Source: AP-15 sp963772965
GTDB taxonomy: Bacteria; Pseudomonadota; Alphaproteobacteria; ATCC43930; CGMCC-115725
Reading direction: 5' to 3'
Assembly: GCA_963772965.1 (NCBI GenBank)
Contig: CAVYZU010000013.1
Coordinates: forward strand, 62,001-126,000
Length of the DNA: 64,000 nt
Positions 55,156 through 64,000 of the stretch are shown here, piece after piece; positions within the stretch are counted from its first letter, which is position 1, and each line of letters begins with the position of its first letter. The notes under the pieces are model-generated. The model was not told where the DNA came from and made no database searches. It saw only the letters and a list, made by a program, of their open reading frames with translations. The position numbers and the translations under genes were made by a program.

Positions 55156-56329
55156 ATACCAACCTGATTAGGTGCTGACCTGGGCGAGCCAAGGGTAAGA
55201 GCACAGCGAGCGGATGCGGCCGGTTTCGGTGAGCAGCCAATTCCAAGCATCACAGCAGCCATCGATGATGTCCTCGGTGGTGCGAAAGACGCGGTGCGTC
55301 AGGCGATTGTCGCGCAAATGCAGCCATAATCGTTCGATTGGGTTGAGTTCTGGCGAGTAGGGCGGCAGGAACACCAGGCTGAGGTTTCCCGGCACCACGA
55401 GATCGCCGGCAGTATGCCCGCCGGCCTTGTCCATCAGCACCACGCCATGCGCCCCGGGGGCGATGGCTTGCGACAGTTCAGCGAGGAACAGGTTCATCGC
55501 CGCAGTGTCGAGCCGGGTCAGCACCAGGGCGACACCGGTGTCGCGCGCCGGACAGACGGCGCCGATGATCCAGGCCGACTGGTAACCAACATCACGGCGT
55601 CCGCGCGGGGTGTGGCCGCGCTGCCACCAGACATAGCCGGTGCGTCCTTTCTGCCCGACCCGGGCCTCGTCTTGGCTCCAAATCTCCAGCCGCCCAGCCT
55701 CGGGATGGGCCTGCGCAATCTCGCTCAGGCAAGCAGCAAAGCCCCCTTTTTGAAGGCTTGCTGGGCCTTCGCGTCGCTCTGCGGATGGCGCGGCCGGGTC
55801 TTGCGGTGGCTCAGATCGAGCGACCACAACAGCCGCAGCATTCCGGTCTCGCTGTAGCTGACCTCCCAGCGCTCCTCGACATAGCGGCACAGATCGACCA
55901 CCCGCCAGCGCCCGATCTGGTCCACCCCGCAATCGGGACCGGCCAGCACCACTGCCTTCAGGCTCGCCATCTGACCCTCGGTCAGCTTCGGCGTGCGCCC
56001 CAGCTTTGGCCGGTCGCACAACCCGGCAATGCCTTCGGCGTTATAGCGGTGAACCCAGTCGCGCAAGGTCTGCCGGTCCATCCCGGCCAACCGCGCGGCC
56101 TGCGCCCGGTCCATGCCGTCGAGCGCATTGGCGAGCGCGATCAGTCGGGCGCTGACCCGGCCGTCGCTCTCCCGCCGCGCCTGCCGGCGCAGCTCCGTCG
56201 AGCTGATGTCGTCTCGTATCCTCAGAGCAGGCATTGCGGTTCCCCCGACCCCCAACCACAACACCTGCTACTTATGGCCCCGCTTTAATGCAACCCTCTT
56301 GGCGAGTCAGCTTCAACTCAGGTCGGTAT
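55156..56329 (-). mobile_element. IS630-family insertion sequence (two-frame transposase)
   Basis: Inverted terminal repeats: left ATACCAACCTGATTAGG then TGCTGAC (55156-55178) and, as complement of the right end, ATACCGACCTGAGTTGA then AGCTGAC (56329-56307). They share ATACC, ACCTGA and GCTGAC. About 1.17 kb. Exact first base and target TA cannot be fixed by eye. A different IS630 subgroup from the 18104 element. Confidence 0.75.
55168..56234 (-). CDS. IS630-family transposase split over two frames
   Basis: Frame 1 from ATG 56234 carries the N-terminal HTH (AARLAGMDRQTLRDWVHRYN) and winged domain (RWRVVDLCRYVEERW) and ends soon after AQQAFKKGALLLA. Frame 2 (-1) continues from AF-KKGGFAACLSEIA with the DDE core: IWSQDEARVGQKG, VVLMDKAGGHTAGD, FLPPYSPELNPIERLW, stop TAA at 55168-55170 inside the terminal repeat. 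The shift point is at A5-G5 (TTCAAAAAGGGGGC, 55740-55753), a run suited to ribosomal slippage, so this may be a programmed -1 frameshift rather than damage. Confidence 0.8.
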
Positions 56330-56419
56330 TATTCCGCGTTACTATATCAAAATTCCGCTTATGGCCGAGCGCACCGGGCATGCCCACCCGAAGCGCGAAG
56401 CTCAGAAATTAGCGGCGGT

Positions 56420-57343
56420 TTATACCGGCGGCTGGAGAGGTTCCGTATCATGGAACCGGCGGTAGTCGATCGCCAGGCGGCCATCCCTGGTCTGAGTGAA
56501 AACATCGACGAACCGCCGGTTCCACAACACCTCATGCGCGAGATACGAGGTGCGGGCGTGGACCGGCTGGGATATCGTCTCGTCGAGACCGGTGACGGTC
56601 ACGACGATTTCCGCCGCTTCGGCCGCGAGGGATGATGCCGTCGCATTGACTAAAGGACTCGTCAAATCGATCGGGTGCATTACAGTAAAGGTCATTGCGA
56701 AAATTGGGCTGCGTTGGCGTCCCAGTTGCAGATCGTAGAAACGGCGTATCCACTCACCCTCGGAAGTTCGCTCGTCGCGGACCAGAGTGACCGAGACCTG
56801 CGCCTCGAGAATCTGATTGCGGCGCTGATTGGCGAGGCGAAACGATAGGGTCGGGACACCATTAAATGGTGTTACGACGGCGACCTTACTGAACGTTACC
56901 CGTGCTGTCGGCCGTGTGAAACGTGCGAGCAGCACGCCCGCGGAGGCCGCAATAAGGATTAATCCGACCATTGCCTCGGCGGTCATGACAATATTGCCAT
57001 AGAGCGTCGCCGGCGACATTTGGCCGTAGCCGATTGTCGAAATGGTTTCCACGCTGAAAAAGAACGCGTCCGCAAAAGATCCCGGCCGCGCATTCGCAAT
57101 CGCTCTATTGCCGAGCAAGTAAAGGACCGCGAACAAAACGTTCAAACTGAGATAGACGCCCGCCAAGCCGACGAGAAAGGCCCACCAGGGCAATGTCAGC
57201 AGGTGATGATAAAAATCGCCCAACCATGGATTAGACAGCCCGATTGCGACTACACGGTCGCTTGCTTCCCGTTGCACGACGCGAGGCGTAGCGTGCGGTC
57301 CCCGGTCCGGATAAGGTGGCACCATGGCTGTCCGGGTCTCCAC
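56420..57343 (-). CDS. Inward-rectifier potassium channel (KirBac type)
   Basis: 307 residues. Helix 1 (WWAFLVGLAGVYLSLNVLFA), pore helix with selectivity filter TIGYGQ (103-108), helix 2 (VMTAEAMVGLILIAASAGVL), then the cytoplasmic immunoglobulin-like Kir domain (FSKVAVVTPFNGVPTLSFRL, and R-x-x-S/T-type DVFTQTRDGR). Forms K+ channels in the inner membrane. Start ATG 57343 or 57325. Neighbours give no clue to its role. Confidence 0.93.
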   Translation of the reverse strand: METRTAMVPPYPDRGPHATPRVVQREASDRVVAIGLSNPWLGDFYHHLLTLPWWAFLVGLAGVYLSLNVLFAVLYLLGNRAIANARPGSFADAFFFSVETISTIGYGQMSPATLYGNIVMTAEAMVGLILIAASAGVLLARFTRPTARVTFSKVAVVTPFNGVPTLSFRLANQRRNQILEAQVSVTLVRDERTSEGEWIRRFYDLQLGRQRSPIFAMTFTVMHPIDLTSPLVNATASSLAAEAAEIVVTVTGLDETISQPVHARTSYLAHEVLWNRRFVDVFTQTRDGRLAIDYRRFHDTEPLQPPV

Positions 57344-57457
57344 CTATTGCTCCCGTTCTCTCTTCCCGCCTGACCGATATCCTAGATTGACGTACCCCTT
57401 TGCCAGAGACGATATCGAGATCAGGAGGTCGAGGCCGGGAATGCCCAGGGCGTCTGT

Positions 57458-57922
57458 TTACAGCGGGATCACTAGCAGCGTATCGAACCGGCTACTGTCG
57501 CAGACGACGAGGCGCTCTGCGAAGCGCAGGCGACTACCCTCATTGCAAATTCGATCGACATAGACCCCGGTCGCGAAAAGATCCGTCCGCCCGTCGTGCA
57601 TGATGCGTGCCACGAGAAAAGGCGTTTCTGCGGCAATGCCGTCATCTCCGGCTTCATTGATGACCGGCAGCCCGACGATGTGGCGGTAGCTGTGCCGTTC
57701 GTAGATGTTTGCTGACCGTAATGCGGTGACCCGATCGTGCAACATCGCGCGCGAGTTTGCGTAGACGATGCCGGCGCTGTAGCCGCGTTTGTGGTTATCG
57801 GCTGAGGTGATTTTGTAGAGACAGTTCTCGATAAAGAAATCGGGCCAGGCTTCCAGTCTGTCGTTGTCGATTGTCGCGGCATAAGCGGTGTTGAGTTCCG
57901 CAACCCGCAACAGGGCGCTCAT
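57458..57922 (-). CDS. Aromatic ring-hydroxylating dioxygenase beta subunit
   Basis: 154 residues, start ATG 57922, which overlaps the alpha stop (ATGA 57919-57922). SnoaL-like cone fold typical of the small subunit: LNTAYAATIDNDRLEAWPDFF, ALRSANIYERHSYRHIVG, and FATGVYVDRICNEG. No cofactor; structural partner of the alpha subunit in the alpha3-beta3 complex. Confidence 0.9.
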   Translation of the reverse strand: MSALLRVAELNTAYAATIDNDRLEAWPDFFIENCLYKITSADNHKRGYSAGIVYANSRAMLHDRVTALRSANIYERHSYRHIVGLPVINEAGDDGIAAETPFLVARIMHDGRTDLFATGVYVDRICNEGSRLRFAERLVVCDSSRFDTLLVIPL

Positions 57923-59172
57923 ATTCCGGTCATCCGGCGCCACAACGACCAGAACCCGCGTACTGCGGCTTCCGTCGCGCGGGTGGCCTGGCTTTCGATA
58001 CCGGCCCCTCCCATCTCGACAATGGCTGCTTGACGCTCGGCTGTTGCAATGCCGCGCTCCACGAAGCCGCCGACGCAGCCGTCCTCCATCGACACGAAGC
58101 CGGCGGGACCGCCGAGGTTCAGATGCCGCAGCCGCCGCTGGCGCATGTCAGGCGTATCATCGGCATAGCCGAAGTAGATCCACTCCAAATTTGTGCGATC
58201 AACTCCGTCGGGGGCGAAAAACCGCAATGCCATGGCGTTCTGGGTCTTCTGCAGGACGAAATTCGGAAAGACCGTGACGATCTGATGTCGAACCCGGTCC
58301 GGGTGTTCGTCGATGACATCGATCAGCCGCGGGTCTCGCAGAACGTAGTCGTCGTCAACGGAGCGCATTCCAGTATAGGCCGTATCATCCGATTGCGTCG
58401 GCGCGATGGTCTCGGAGACGCTGCACCCCCCATTCGCGCTGACGACCAGCCCGCCGCCTTGGCTCAACCGATTGAGCTTGAAGGTGGCGAAAAACAAATG
58501 CAGCAGGCTGGCGTGGTAGAGTTCGCGCGCGTTCTCCGCGTACATTTTCCAATTATTCGGGAGCACTTCGACAAACCGACCGATGATTTCGATTTTCCGG
58601 CCGCCGAGGATGCGGTCGAACCGTGCCAGCACTTCCGGGCCGATAAACTCCTCGATAGGGGGCGTCTGATCGGAGAAGGTGCCGAATACCAGGCCATGAA
58701 GCGTCGTTACCCGCAACTGACGCGGGCCATGCTGTTCCACCTTAAACTCGCGCGGCATGCCGCCCTTGCCATTGACCCCGTGGCGGAACGCGACGGACTT
58801 CAAATTGCCGCGGAGGTCATAGCGCCAGGCGTGGTACGCGCACTGAAAGTCCTTGGCGCCGCAGCCGGCGTTGTCGAGACAGATCAAGGCGCCGCGATGC
58901 GCACAGCGGTTTTCGAACGCCGCGATCTCTCCCGCGCCATCGCGGGCCACCACGACCGGCATCCGCCCGACAACTGTCGTGCGCCAGTCGCCGGGGGTGG
59001 CGATCTCGTCTTCGAGGCATAAAAAATTCCACACCGGACCCTCGAAAACCCGTTCCTGCTCCGCGTTGAGCAATGCCGGATCGCGATAGACCCGGAACGG
59101 CACCCGTGTAATGTCGCCGCTCCAATCCATCGGCGACGTTAACTCAGGATGGTGCAAAATCGTGTCGGGCAT
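57919..59172 (-). CDS. Rieske ring-hydroxylating dioxygenase alpha subunit
   Basis: 417 residues from ATG 59172 (MPDTILHH, GAGG upstream). Rieske [2Fe-2S] ligands Cys90-His92 (CAHRG) and Cys111-His114 (CAYHAW); mononuclear iron His220 and His225 in AENARELYHASLLHLF. Resembles AndAc/salicylate-hydroxylase-type large subunits, suggesting an aromatic acid substrate, but this is only a family-level guess. No ferredoxin or reductase gene is adjacent, so electron donors must come from elsewhere. The unit is followed by the beta gene. Confidence 0.9.
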   Translation of the reverse strand: MPDTILHHPELTSPMDWSGDITRVPFRVYRDPALLNAEQERVFEGPVWNFLCLEDEIATPGDWRTTVVGRMPVVVARDGAGEIAAFENRCAHRGALICLDNAGCGAKDFQCAYHAWRYDLRGNLKSVAFRHGVNGKGGMPREFKVEQHGPRQLRVTTLHGLVFGTFSDQTPPIEEFIGPEVLARFDRILGGRKIEIIGRFVEVLPNNWKMYAENARELYHASLLHLFFATFKLNRLSQGGGLVVSANGGCSVSETIAPTQSDDTAYTGMRSVDDDYVLRDPRLIDVIDEHPDRVRHQIVTVFPNFVLQKTQNAMALRFFAPDGVDRTNLEWIYFGYADDTPDMRQRRLRHLNLGGPAGFVSMEDGCVGGFVERGIATAERQAAIVEMGGAGIESQATRATEAAVRGFWSLWRRMTGI

Positions 59173-59199
59173 CGGGTGTGCCTCGTTACAGACCGTCAC

Positions 59200-59685
59200 C
59201 CTTATATGACGTCACCGGGAGCCGCGTCGAGTGACGTCGGCCGGATGCCGGCCAGTAGCGAGGCGGCGTGAATTCCGGCGTTCGGCCGCCGCCACTGCAT
59301 ATTGTACGGGGTGCCGATCGCGGTGAAGGATTTGGCTATACGGACTACGCGCCGACCGCTGCTGGCAATGCGGAAATTCTCGGCAAAGCTGCGATGTCTC
59401 AGCGTCGCATGCTGCTCACCGCCGATGTTCAACACCACCGGCGCTTATCGTGGAAATATTGTCTAAAGGCGAGCTCGCCAGCCGGATACTTTAGTCGGGA
59501 AGAGTGCCTTTTTCAGGCAATGCGGCGGTTTATGCAGCGAATTGACCTTTTTTCGAAGGCGGGAGCCCCTCTGTCTGGCCTTGCTCAGATCGGAGTTGCC
59601 TGGTCAGAACCAGCGCCGCTCACCTGGCACACCAATTGCAGTGAATAACATAAAACAGCGTAAACCAACTCTTAGAGGCTTCCCG
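59200..59685 (+). other. Intergenic region between oxygenase and peptide-transport operons
   Basis: Divergent promoter region. Short frames occur on both strands (a minus one ending at 59202 contains PYNMQWRRPNAGIHAAS), none with a recognised domain or good start. I see no clear gene, but a remnant upstream of the Rieske gene cannot be excluded. Confidence 0.4.
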
Positions 59686-61221
59686 ATGCGCGACTTGACT
59701 GTGCAGCCTCGGATTACGCGCCGCAACGCCTTAAAGATGGCCGGTGCGGCGGCGTTGCCGGCGCTGATCCGATCGGCGCCGGCGGCCGAACCGTCAACCC
59801 TTCGGGTGGCTTTCGCCATACAGCCCGCGACGCTCGATCCGCAAAAGATGCGCGTCGGCGGGGTGGACTACAATAATGCCTACAATTGCTTCAGCCGCTT
59901 AACGACGCAGGATCCGCAGCTGCAGGTCCAGCCGGACCTGGCGACAAGTTGGGAGGCAGCCGAAGACCTGAAGACTTGGACCTTTCATCTGCGGCCGGGT
60001 GTGAAGTTCCACAATGGCAAACTATTCGACGCCTCGGACGTGGTCTTCACCTTCAAGCGGATCCAGGACAAGAACGTCGGCTCGGTGTTGCGGGTCAATT
60101 TCAACATTGTGACCAGCATTGAGGCCGTCGATCCGCTGACCGTTAGGTTCAACCTATCGATCCCCTATGCCGACTTGCCCGCCGCGACCGCCGCCTACCA
60201 AGCTGCCATCGTCAGCGAGAGCGTCGTCGACAAATTATCGACGCATCCGATCGGCACCGGACCGTTCCGCTTTGTCGAGTATCGCCCCGGCGACCAGTTG
60301 GTAATGGAACGCAACCCCGATTATTTTCGCCCCGGCATACCAAAGCTCGATCGCGTGATCATGCGCATCATACCGGAGTTCACGACTGCGGTGGCGGCGC
60401 TCGAAAGCGGGGCTGTCGATGCGGTCTTCGACCTGCCGCCCGAGCAGGTCGACAAGCTCAAGCACAGCACGGTCGCGCACGTCGACGAAGTGCAGGCCGG
60501 CCGGTGGCAGGGCATCATCTGGAACAACACGATGAAGCCGTTCGACGACATCCGCGTGCGCCGCGCCTTCAGCAAGCTCGTCGACAAGCCCGCTCTCGTC
60601 GATATCTCGATGTTCGGCCATGCCACGCCGACATTGACCCCGATCCCGCCGTTCCACCCTTATTTCCGCAAGGACATTCCGATCGGCGGGGCCGATATCC
60701 CCGGCGCGAAAAAGCTACTGGCGGAGGCCGGGATCCCGGACGGGTTCCCGGTCGAGATGTACGTCCCCGGTTCCAATCCGCCGCGCGAGCGGATTGCCAC
60801 CGCATTCCGCGAAACGGCCAAGCAGGCCGGCATCGACGTGCAGCTTCGTACGGTGCCGCCAGACAAGTTCTTTGCCGAGATGGAAGGCAAGGTGCGCTTT
60901 TCAGCCGACGGCTTTTACGGCCGGGCGACCCCCGATTTGATGGTGTATCCCTGGTATGACAGCGCCGGATCGTGGAACAACACGCTGTGGCATTACAAAA
61001 ATCCCGAGGTGGACAAGGTCCTCGACGCCGCCCGGGCCACAACCGACAAGGCGGCGCAGGCAAAACTTTACGGCCGCTTTCAGGAATTGGTGCTCGACGA
61101 TCCTCCCGGCAGCGTCATATTCGTCCAGAACTTCGCCTGCGGCGTCAGCAACAAGGTAAAGGATTTGGCGATCTCGCCGCTGATGTTGATGGATTTCACC
61201 AGGGCGACGGTGACCGCCTGA
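59686..61221 (+). CDS. Dipeptide-type ABC transporter substrate-binding protein (SBP_bac_5)
   Basis: 511 residues, ATG 59686. Twin-arginine-like signal (TRRNALKMAGAAALPALI), then the family-5 fold: RVAFAIQPATLDPQKMR, CFSRLTTQDPQLQ, WTFHLRPGVKFHNGK, IGTGPFRFVEYRPGDQ. Periplasmic receptor for the permease genes that follow. Stop 12 bases before dppB-like ATG. Confidence 0.93.
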   Translation: MRDLTVQPRITRRNALKMAGAAALPALIRSAPAAEPSTLRVAFAIQPATLDPQKMRVGGVDYNNAYNCFSRLTTQDPQLQVQPDLATSWEAAEDLKTWTFHLRPGVKFHNGKLFDASDVVFTFKRIQDKNVGSVLRVNFNIVTSIEAVDPLTVRFNLSIPYADLPAATAAYQAAIVSESVVDKLSTHPIGTGPFRFVEYRPGDQLVMERNPDYFRPGIPKLDRVIMRIIPEFTTAVAALESGAVDAVFDLPPEQVDKLKHSTVAHVDEVQAGRWQGIIWNNTMKPFDDIRVRRAFSKLVDKPALVDISMFGHATPTLTPIPPFHPYFRKDIPIGGADIPGAKKLLAEAGIPDGFPVEMYVPGSNPPRERIATAFRETAKQAGIDVQLRTVPPDKFFAEMEGKVRFSADGFYGRATPDLMVYPWYDSAGSWNNTLWHYKNPEVDKVLDAARATTDKAAQAKLYGRFQELVLDDPPGSVIFVQNFACGVSNKVKDLAISPLMLMDFTRATVTA

Positions 61222-61233
61222 GGGCCGGGCGAG

Positions 61234-62190
61234 ATGGCCGCCTATGTCGTGCAGCGGCTCGGTACGGTCATGCTGATCATGATCGCGATGTCGGTGTTGG
61301 TGTTCCTCGCCACGCACGCGCTGCCCTCCAATGCCGCAGCGCTGATCCTCGGCCAGTATTCCACACCGGAAACCCAGGCGGCGCTTGAGCATAAGCTGGG
61401 CTTCGACCAGCCTCTGCCGGTGCAGTACTGGCATTGGGCGAGAGGAATGCTCGAAGGCGATATGGGACAATCGCTGGAGCAGGAACGCCCGGTAGCACCG
61501 ATGCTGTGGGATGCTTTCGGTCGTTCGGCCATCCTGGCGGTCTCGTCGCTAGTCGTGGTTGCGGTTCTGGGCTTGTCTCTCGGCGTAGTCGCCGCGGTAT
61601 GGCGCGGCCGATGGCCGGACCATGCCGCCTCAATCTTAACCTATTTCGGCGTGTCGCTGCCGGAGTTTTATTGGGGTCTCGTCTTAATCCTGGTGTTCGG
61701 CAGCACGCTGCATCTGCTGCCGTCATCCGGCTACGCCAATCTTTCGGACGGGTTCGGCGCCTTTGTCGCGCATCTCGTGCTGCCGGTCACGACCCTGACG
61801 CTCGCCTTCCTCGCTCATGTCGCTCGGCTGACGCGCTCCAGCATGGTCGAGGCGCTGGAAAGCATGTACGTCAAGGTGGCGCGCGCGCGTGGTTTGCCGG
61901 AGCGGCTGGTGATTCTCCGCCACGCACTGCGCAATGCGCTGATCCCGTCGATCACCGTGCTGGCGCAGGATTTCGGGTTCCTGATCGGCGGCATCGTCGC
62001 GGTCGAGACGGTCTTTGCCTATCCCGGACTTGGCCGAATGCTGGTCGAGGCGCTGCAGCGCCAGGACCTGCCGTTGATGCAGGCGGCGATCCTCGTGCTG
62101 ACCGGGGTCTATTGCCTCGCCAATCTCGCGGCCGACTTGCTCTACGCGGTGGTAAATCCACGCATCCGCTATGGCGGCTCGATTGACTGA
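61234..62190 (+). CDS. Dipeptide-type ABC permease (DppB-like)
   Basis: 318 residues. N-terminal VVQRLGTVMLIMIAMSVLVF, LGFDQPLPVQYWHWA periplasmic part, and the EAA coupling loop SMYVKVARARGLPERL. Inner-membrane subunit. Its end overlaps or abuts the damaged dppC-like gene. Confidence 0.93.
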   Translation: MAAYVVQRLGTVMLIMIAMSVLVFLATHALPSNAAALILGQYSTPETQAALEHKLGFDQPLPVQYWHWARGMLEGDMGQSLEQERPVAPMLWDAFGRSAILAVSSLVVVAVLGLSLGVVAAVWRGRWPDHAASILTYFGVSLPEFYWGLVLILVFGSTLHLLPSSGYANLSDGFGAFVAHLVLPVTTLTLAFLAHVARLTRSSMVEALESMYVKVARARGLPERLVILRHALRNALIPSITVLAQDFGFLIGGIVAVETVFAYPGLGRMLVEALQRQDLPLMQAAILVLTGVYCLANLAADLLYAVVNPRIRYGGSID

Positions 62191-63043
62191 GCTAACCGCA
62201 ACAACCGCCAGCAATCCGCCACCGGCGGCGGCTTCCCACGGCACTCATCGTCGGCGGCGCTCTCGTGATCAGCCTGATCGTCATCGCGGCGCTCGGCGCA
62301 ATGGATCGCACCCTATCCCTATGACCAGATGCATATCCGTGACCGCTTCTTGCCCCCAAGTCTGGCATTATCTTGCCGGCACCGACGAATACGGTCGCGA
62401 CGTATTCAGCCGTCTATTGTACGGATCGCAACTGTCGCTGGCGCTGGGCGTCACCGCCACTCTGATCAGCATGGGGGTCGGCGTGCCACTGGGACTGATC
62501 GCCGGCTACCGGCGCGGCGTGATCGACGAACTCATCATGCGCACGCTCGACCTGATGCTGGCGTTTCCGCCGATCATGCTGGTGCTGCTGATCCTGGCGG
62601 TGACCCCGCCCAGCCTGATGAAGACGGCGATCGCGATCGGCATCTTGGCGGTGGCGCCGATCGCGCGCGTCACGCGCAGCGTCGCACTCGATCTGATGAG
62701 CGGCGAGTTCATCGAGGCGGCGCGCGCTCGCGGCGAGCGGCTGCACTACATGTTGCTGCGCGAGCTGCTGCCCAATGTCTGGCCGGTCCTGATGGTGGAG
62801 GCCAGCCTACGCGTCGTCTTCGCCGTGCTGCTGGGCGCGGTGCTGAGTTTTCTCGGCTTTGGCGTGCAGCCGCCCGCCGCCGATTGGGGCTTGATGATCA
62901 GCAATGGCCGCGCCTTTGTCGATACCGCGCCGTGGATCTCGCTGGCGCCCGGGATCGCGCTGAGCATTACGGTGATCGCCATCAGTCTGGTGGGCGACGG
63001 CCTGCGCGAGGTGCTCGACCCAAAGCTCGGCGGCCGTCGATGA
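62171..63043 (+). pseudogene. Dipeptide-type ABC permease (DppC-like), frameshifted near the start
   Basis: From about 62366 on, a good DppC: HYLAGTDEYGRDVFSRLL, LGLIAGYRRGVIDELIMRTLD, EAA loop FIEAARARGERLHYMLL, GVQPPAADWGLMI. Upstream the protein is spread over frames: ALIVGGALVISLIVIAALGAM (frame of 62244), IAPYPYDQMHIRDRFLPPSL, then HYLAG. The breaks fit loss of TG at about 62302 (ATGTGGATC to ATGGATC) and of CA near 62366 (GCACAT to GCAT). The N-terminus is uncertain for the same reason. Confidence 0.8.
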
Positions 63044-64000
63044 GTCTGATGCCGCAGCCATTGGCCGGGCCGCTGCTCGAAATCCGCAATCTCACGATCC
63101 GCTACCGCGAAGACGATCGACAAATTACCGCTGTGCGCGATGTCAGCCTCTCGCTCAAGCCGGGCGGCTCGCTCGCCATCGTCGGCGAATCCGGGTCCGG
63201 CAAGAGCAGCGTGGCCGGGGCTGTGTTGGACTTCCTCGGCTCCGAAGCCGAAATCACCGGCGCGATCCTGTTCGAAGGTCGGGATCTCGCCAGCCTTGCC
63301 CCGGCACAGCGCCGGCGGATGCTCGGACGGCGTATTGGCGCCGTATTTCAAGACCCGTTTACCGCACTCAACCCAGCGATCCGCATTGGCCGGCAAATCG
63401 CCGAACCGATGGTGCAGCATCTCGGGCTGCCGTTGCCCGAAGCGCTCGGCCGCGCCGAAATCTCGCTGCGCGAGATGGGGATCGATCGCGCGACTGAAGT
63501 CGCCCGCGCCTTCCCGCACCAGCTCTCGGGAGGGATGAAGCAGCGCGCGCTGATCGCCGCTGCACTGGCTTGCGGACCCTCGCTACTGATCCTCGACGAA
63601 CCGACAACCGCGCTCGACGTCACCGTCGAGGCGCAGATTCTGCGCTTGTTGTCGCGCCTCAGACGCGAGAAGGGCGTCGCCATTTTGTTTATCAGTCACA
63701 ATCTCGGCGTCGTTCGCCGGCTCTGCGATGACGTCGCAGTGATGTATGCCAGCCAACTGGTCGAGCTAGGCGAGGTAGAGCGCGTGCTGGAGAGCCCCGC
63801 TCATCCTTACAGCAAGGGGTTGCTCGCCTCGCGCCCGCCGCTCGCGGCCACCTCACGTGGCAGCCGGCTTGCCGCGATCTCCGGACAGATGCCGACAGCC
63901 GCGATGCCGGATGCCGGTTGCGTGTTCGCGCCGCGCTGCCCGTTCCACGAGCCGCGCTGCGGCGGAGCCCCGCAGCCACTGACGATCGCGCCGGACGGTC
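63040..64000 (+). CDS. Dipeptide-type ABC transporter ATP-binding protein (DppD-like), partial
   Basis: ATG 63040 overlapping the dppC stop (ATGA). Walker A GESGSGKS, signature LSGGMKQRALIAAAL, Walker B LLILDEPTTALDVT, switch LFISHNLGVV, and the C-terminal oligopeptide-type zone CVFAPRCPFHEPRC with Fe-S or structural Cys residues. Runs off the window end at residue 320; DppF probably follows. Confidence 0.92.
   Translation, partial: MSLMPQPLAGPLLEIRNLTIRYREDDRQITAVRDVSLSLKPGGSLAIVGESGSGKSSVAGAVLDFLGSEAEITGAILFEGRDLASLAPAQRRRMLGRRIGAVFQDPFTALNPAIRIGRQIAEPMVQHLGLPLPEALGRAEISLREMGIDRATEVARAFPHQLSGGMKQRALIAAALACGPSLLILDEPTTALDVTVEAQILRLLSRLRREKGVAILFISHNLGVVRRLCDDVAVMYASQLVELGEVERVLESPAHPYSKGLLASRPPLAATSRGSRLAAISGQMPTAAMPDAGCVFAPRCPFHEPRCGGAPQPLTIAPDG

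Overview
The window looks like a chromosomal piece of a GC-rich alphaproteobacterium, probably Rhodospirillales-like. This is inferred from the rplM-rpsI pair with a long, low-complexity N-terminal extension on S9, the proteobacterial argC, a PEP-CTERM protein, many CoA-transferase, luciferase-like and ABC-uptake genes, and several IS families. No 16S or other strong taxonomic marker is present, so the family is not settled.

Positions 1-22.6 kb form a mosaic accessory (defence) island ending near a tRNA-Ser(CGA) gene. It holds a PcfJ-like protein, a small protein plus XRE-ImmA/IrrE regulator behind a strong palindromic operator (the regulator has an amber codon in its HTH), an IS1634-type element, and a minus-strand operon. 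The operon order is type III restriction subunit (frameshifted between helicase and nuclease), a small winged-helix-like protein, type III Mod methyltransferase, a protein with ADP-ribosyltransferase-like motifs, and a UvrD-like helicase with a RelE-like N-terminal domain. After it come an eroded HNH endonuclease, a small two-gene membrane cassette with an XRE regulator, several small genes, an IS630 element, an orphan adenine methyltransferase, an SDR, a tandem repeat and tRNA-Ser. An IS5-family element with exact ends and a TTAG target duplication follows.

From 24 kb on the content is metabolic and more conserved: a PEP-CTERM protein, a COG0523 GTPase, an LVIVD-repeat protein, a solute-binding protein, argC, an oxalate-catabolism block (formyl-CoA transferase, DsrE-like protein, oxalyl-CoA decarboxylase), two toxin-antitoxin-like pairs (DUF4258/DUF2283 and VapBC), luciferase-like oxidoreductases, rpsI-rplM, a family-4-like uracil-DNA glycosylase, moaB, acyl-CoA dehydrogenase, a CoA transferase and a threonine-synthase-like enzyme. 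Next are a complete branched-chain amino-acid-type ABC operon (SBP-H-M-G-F), a GT87 membrane glycosyltransferase, an MBL-fold hydrolase, a second luciferase-like enzyme, an amidohydrolase, an SDR, an IS630 element with a two-frame transposase, a Kir potassium channel, a two-component Rieske ring-hydroxylating oxygenase, and a dipeptide-type ABC operon running off the right end.

A cross-cutting feature is that at least six conserved genes (res, LVIVD protein, oxc, livK-like, livF, dppC) are broken by one- or two-base length changes, several of them at short homopolymers or dinucleotide repeats. Either the assembly carries residual indel errors or the lineage is accumulating pseudogenes; these genes are typed as pseudogene because the given sequence does not encode them in one frame. 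Three further frames carry in-frame TAG codons.
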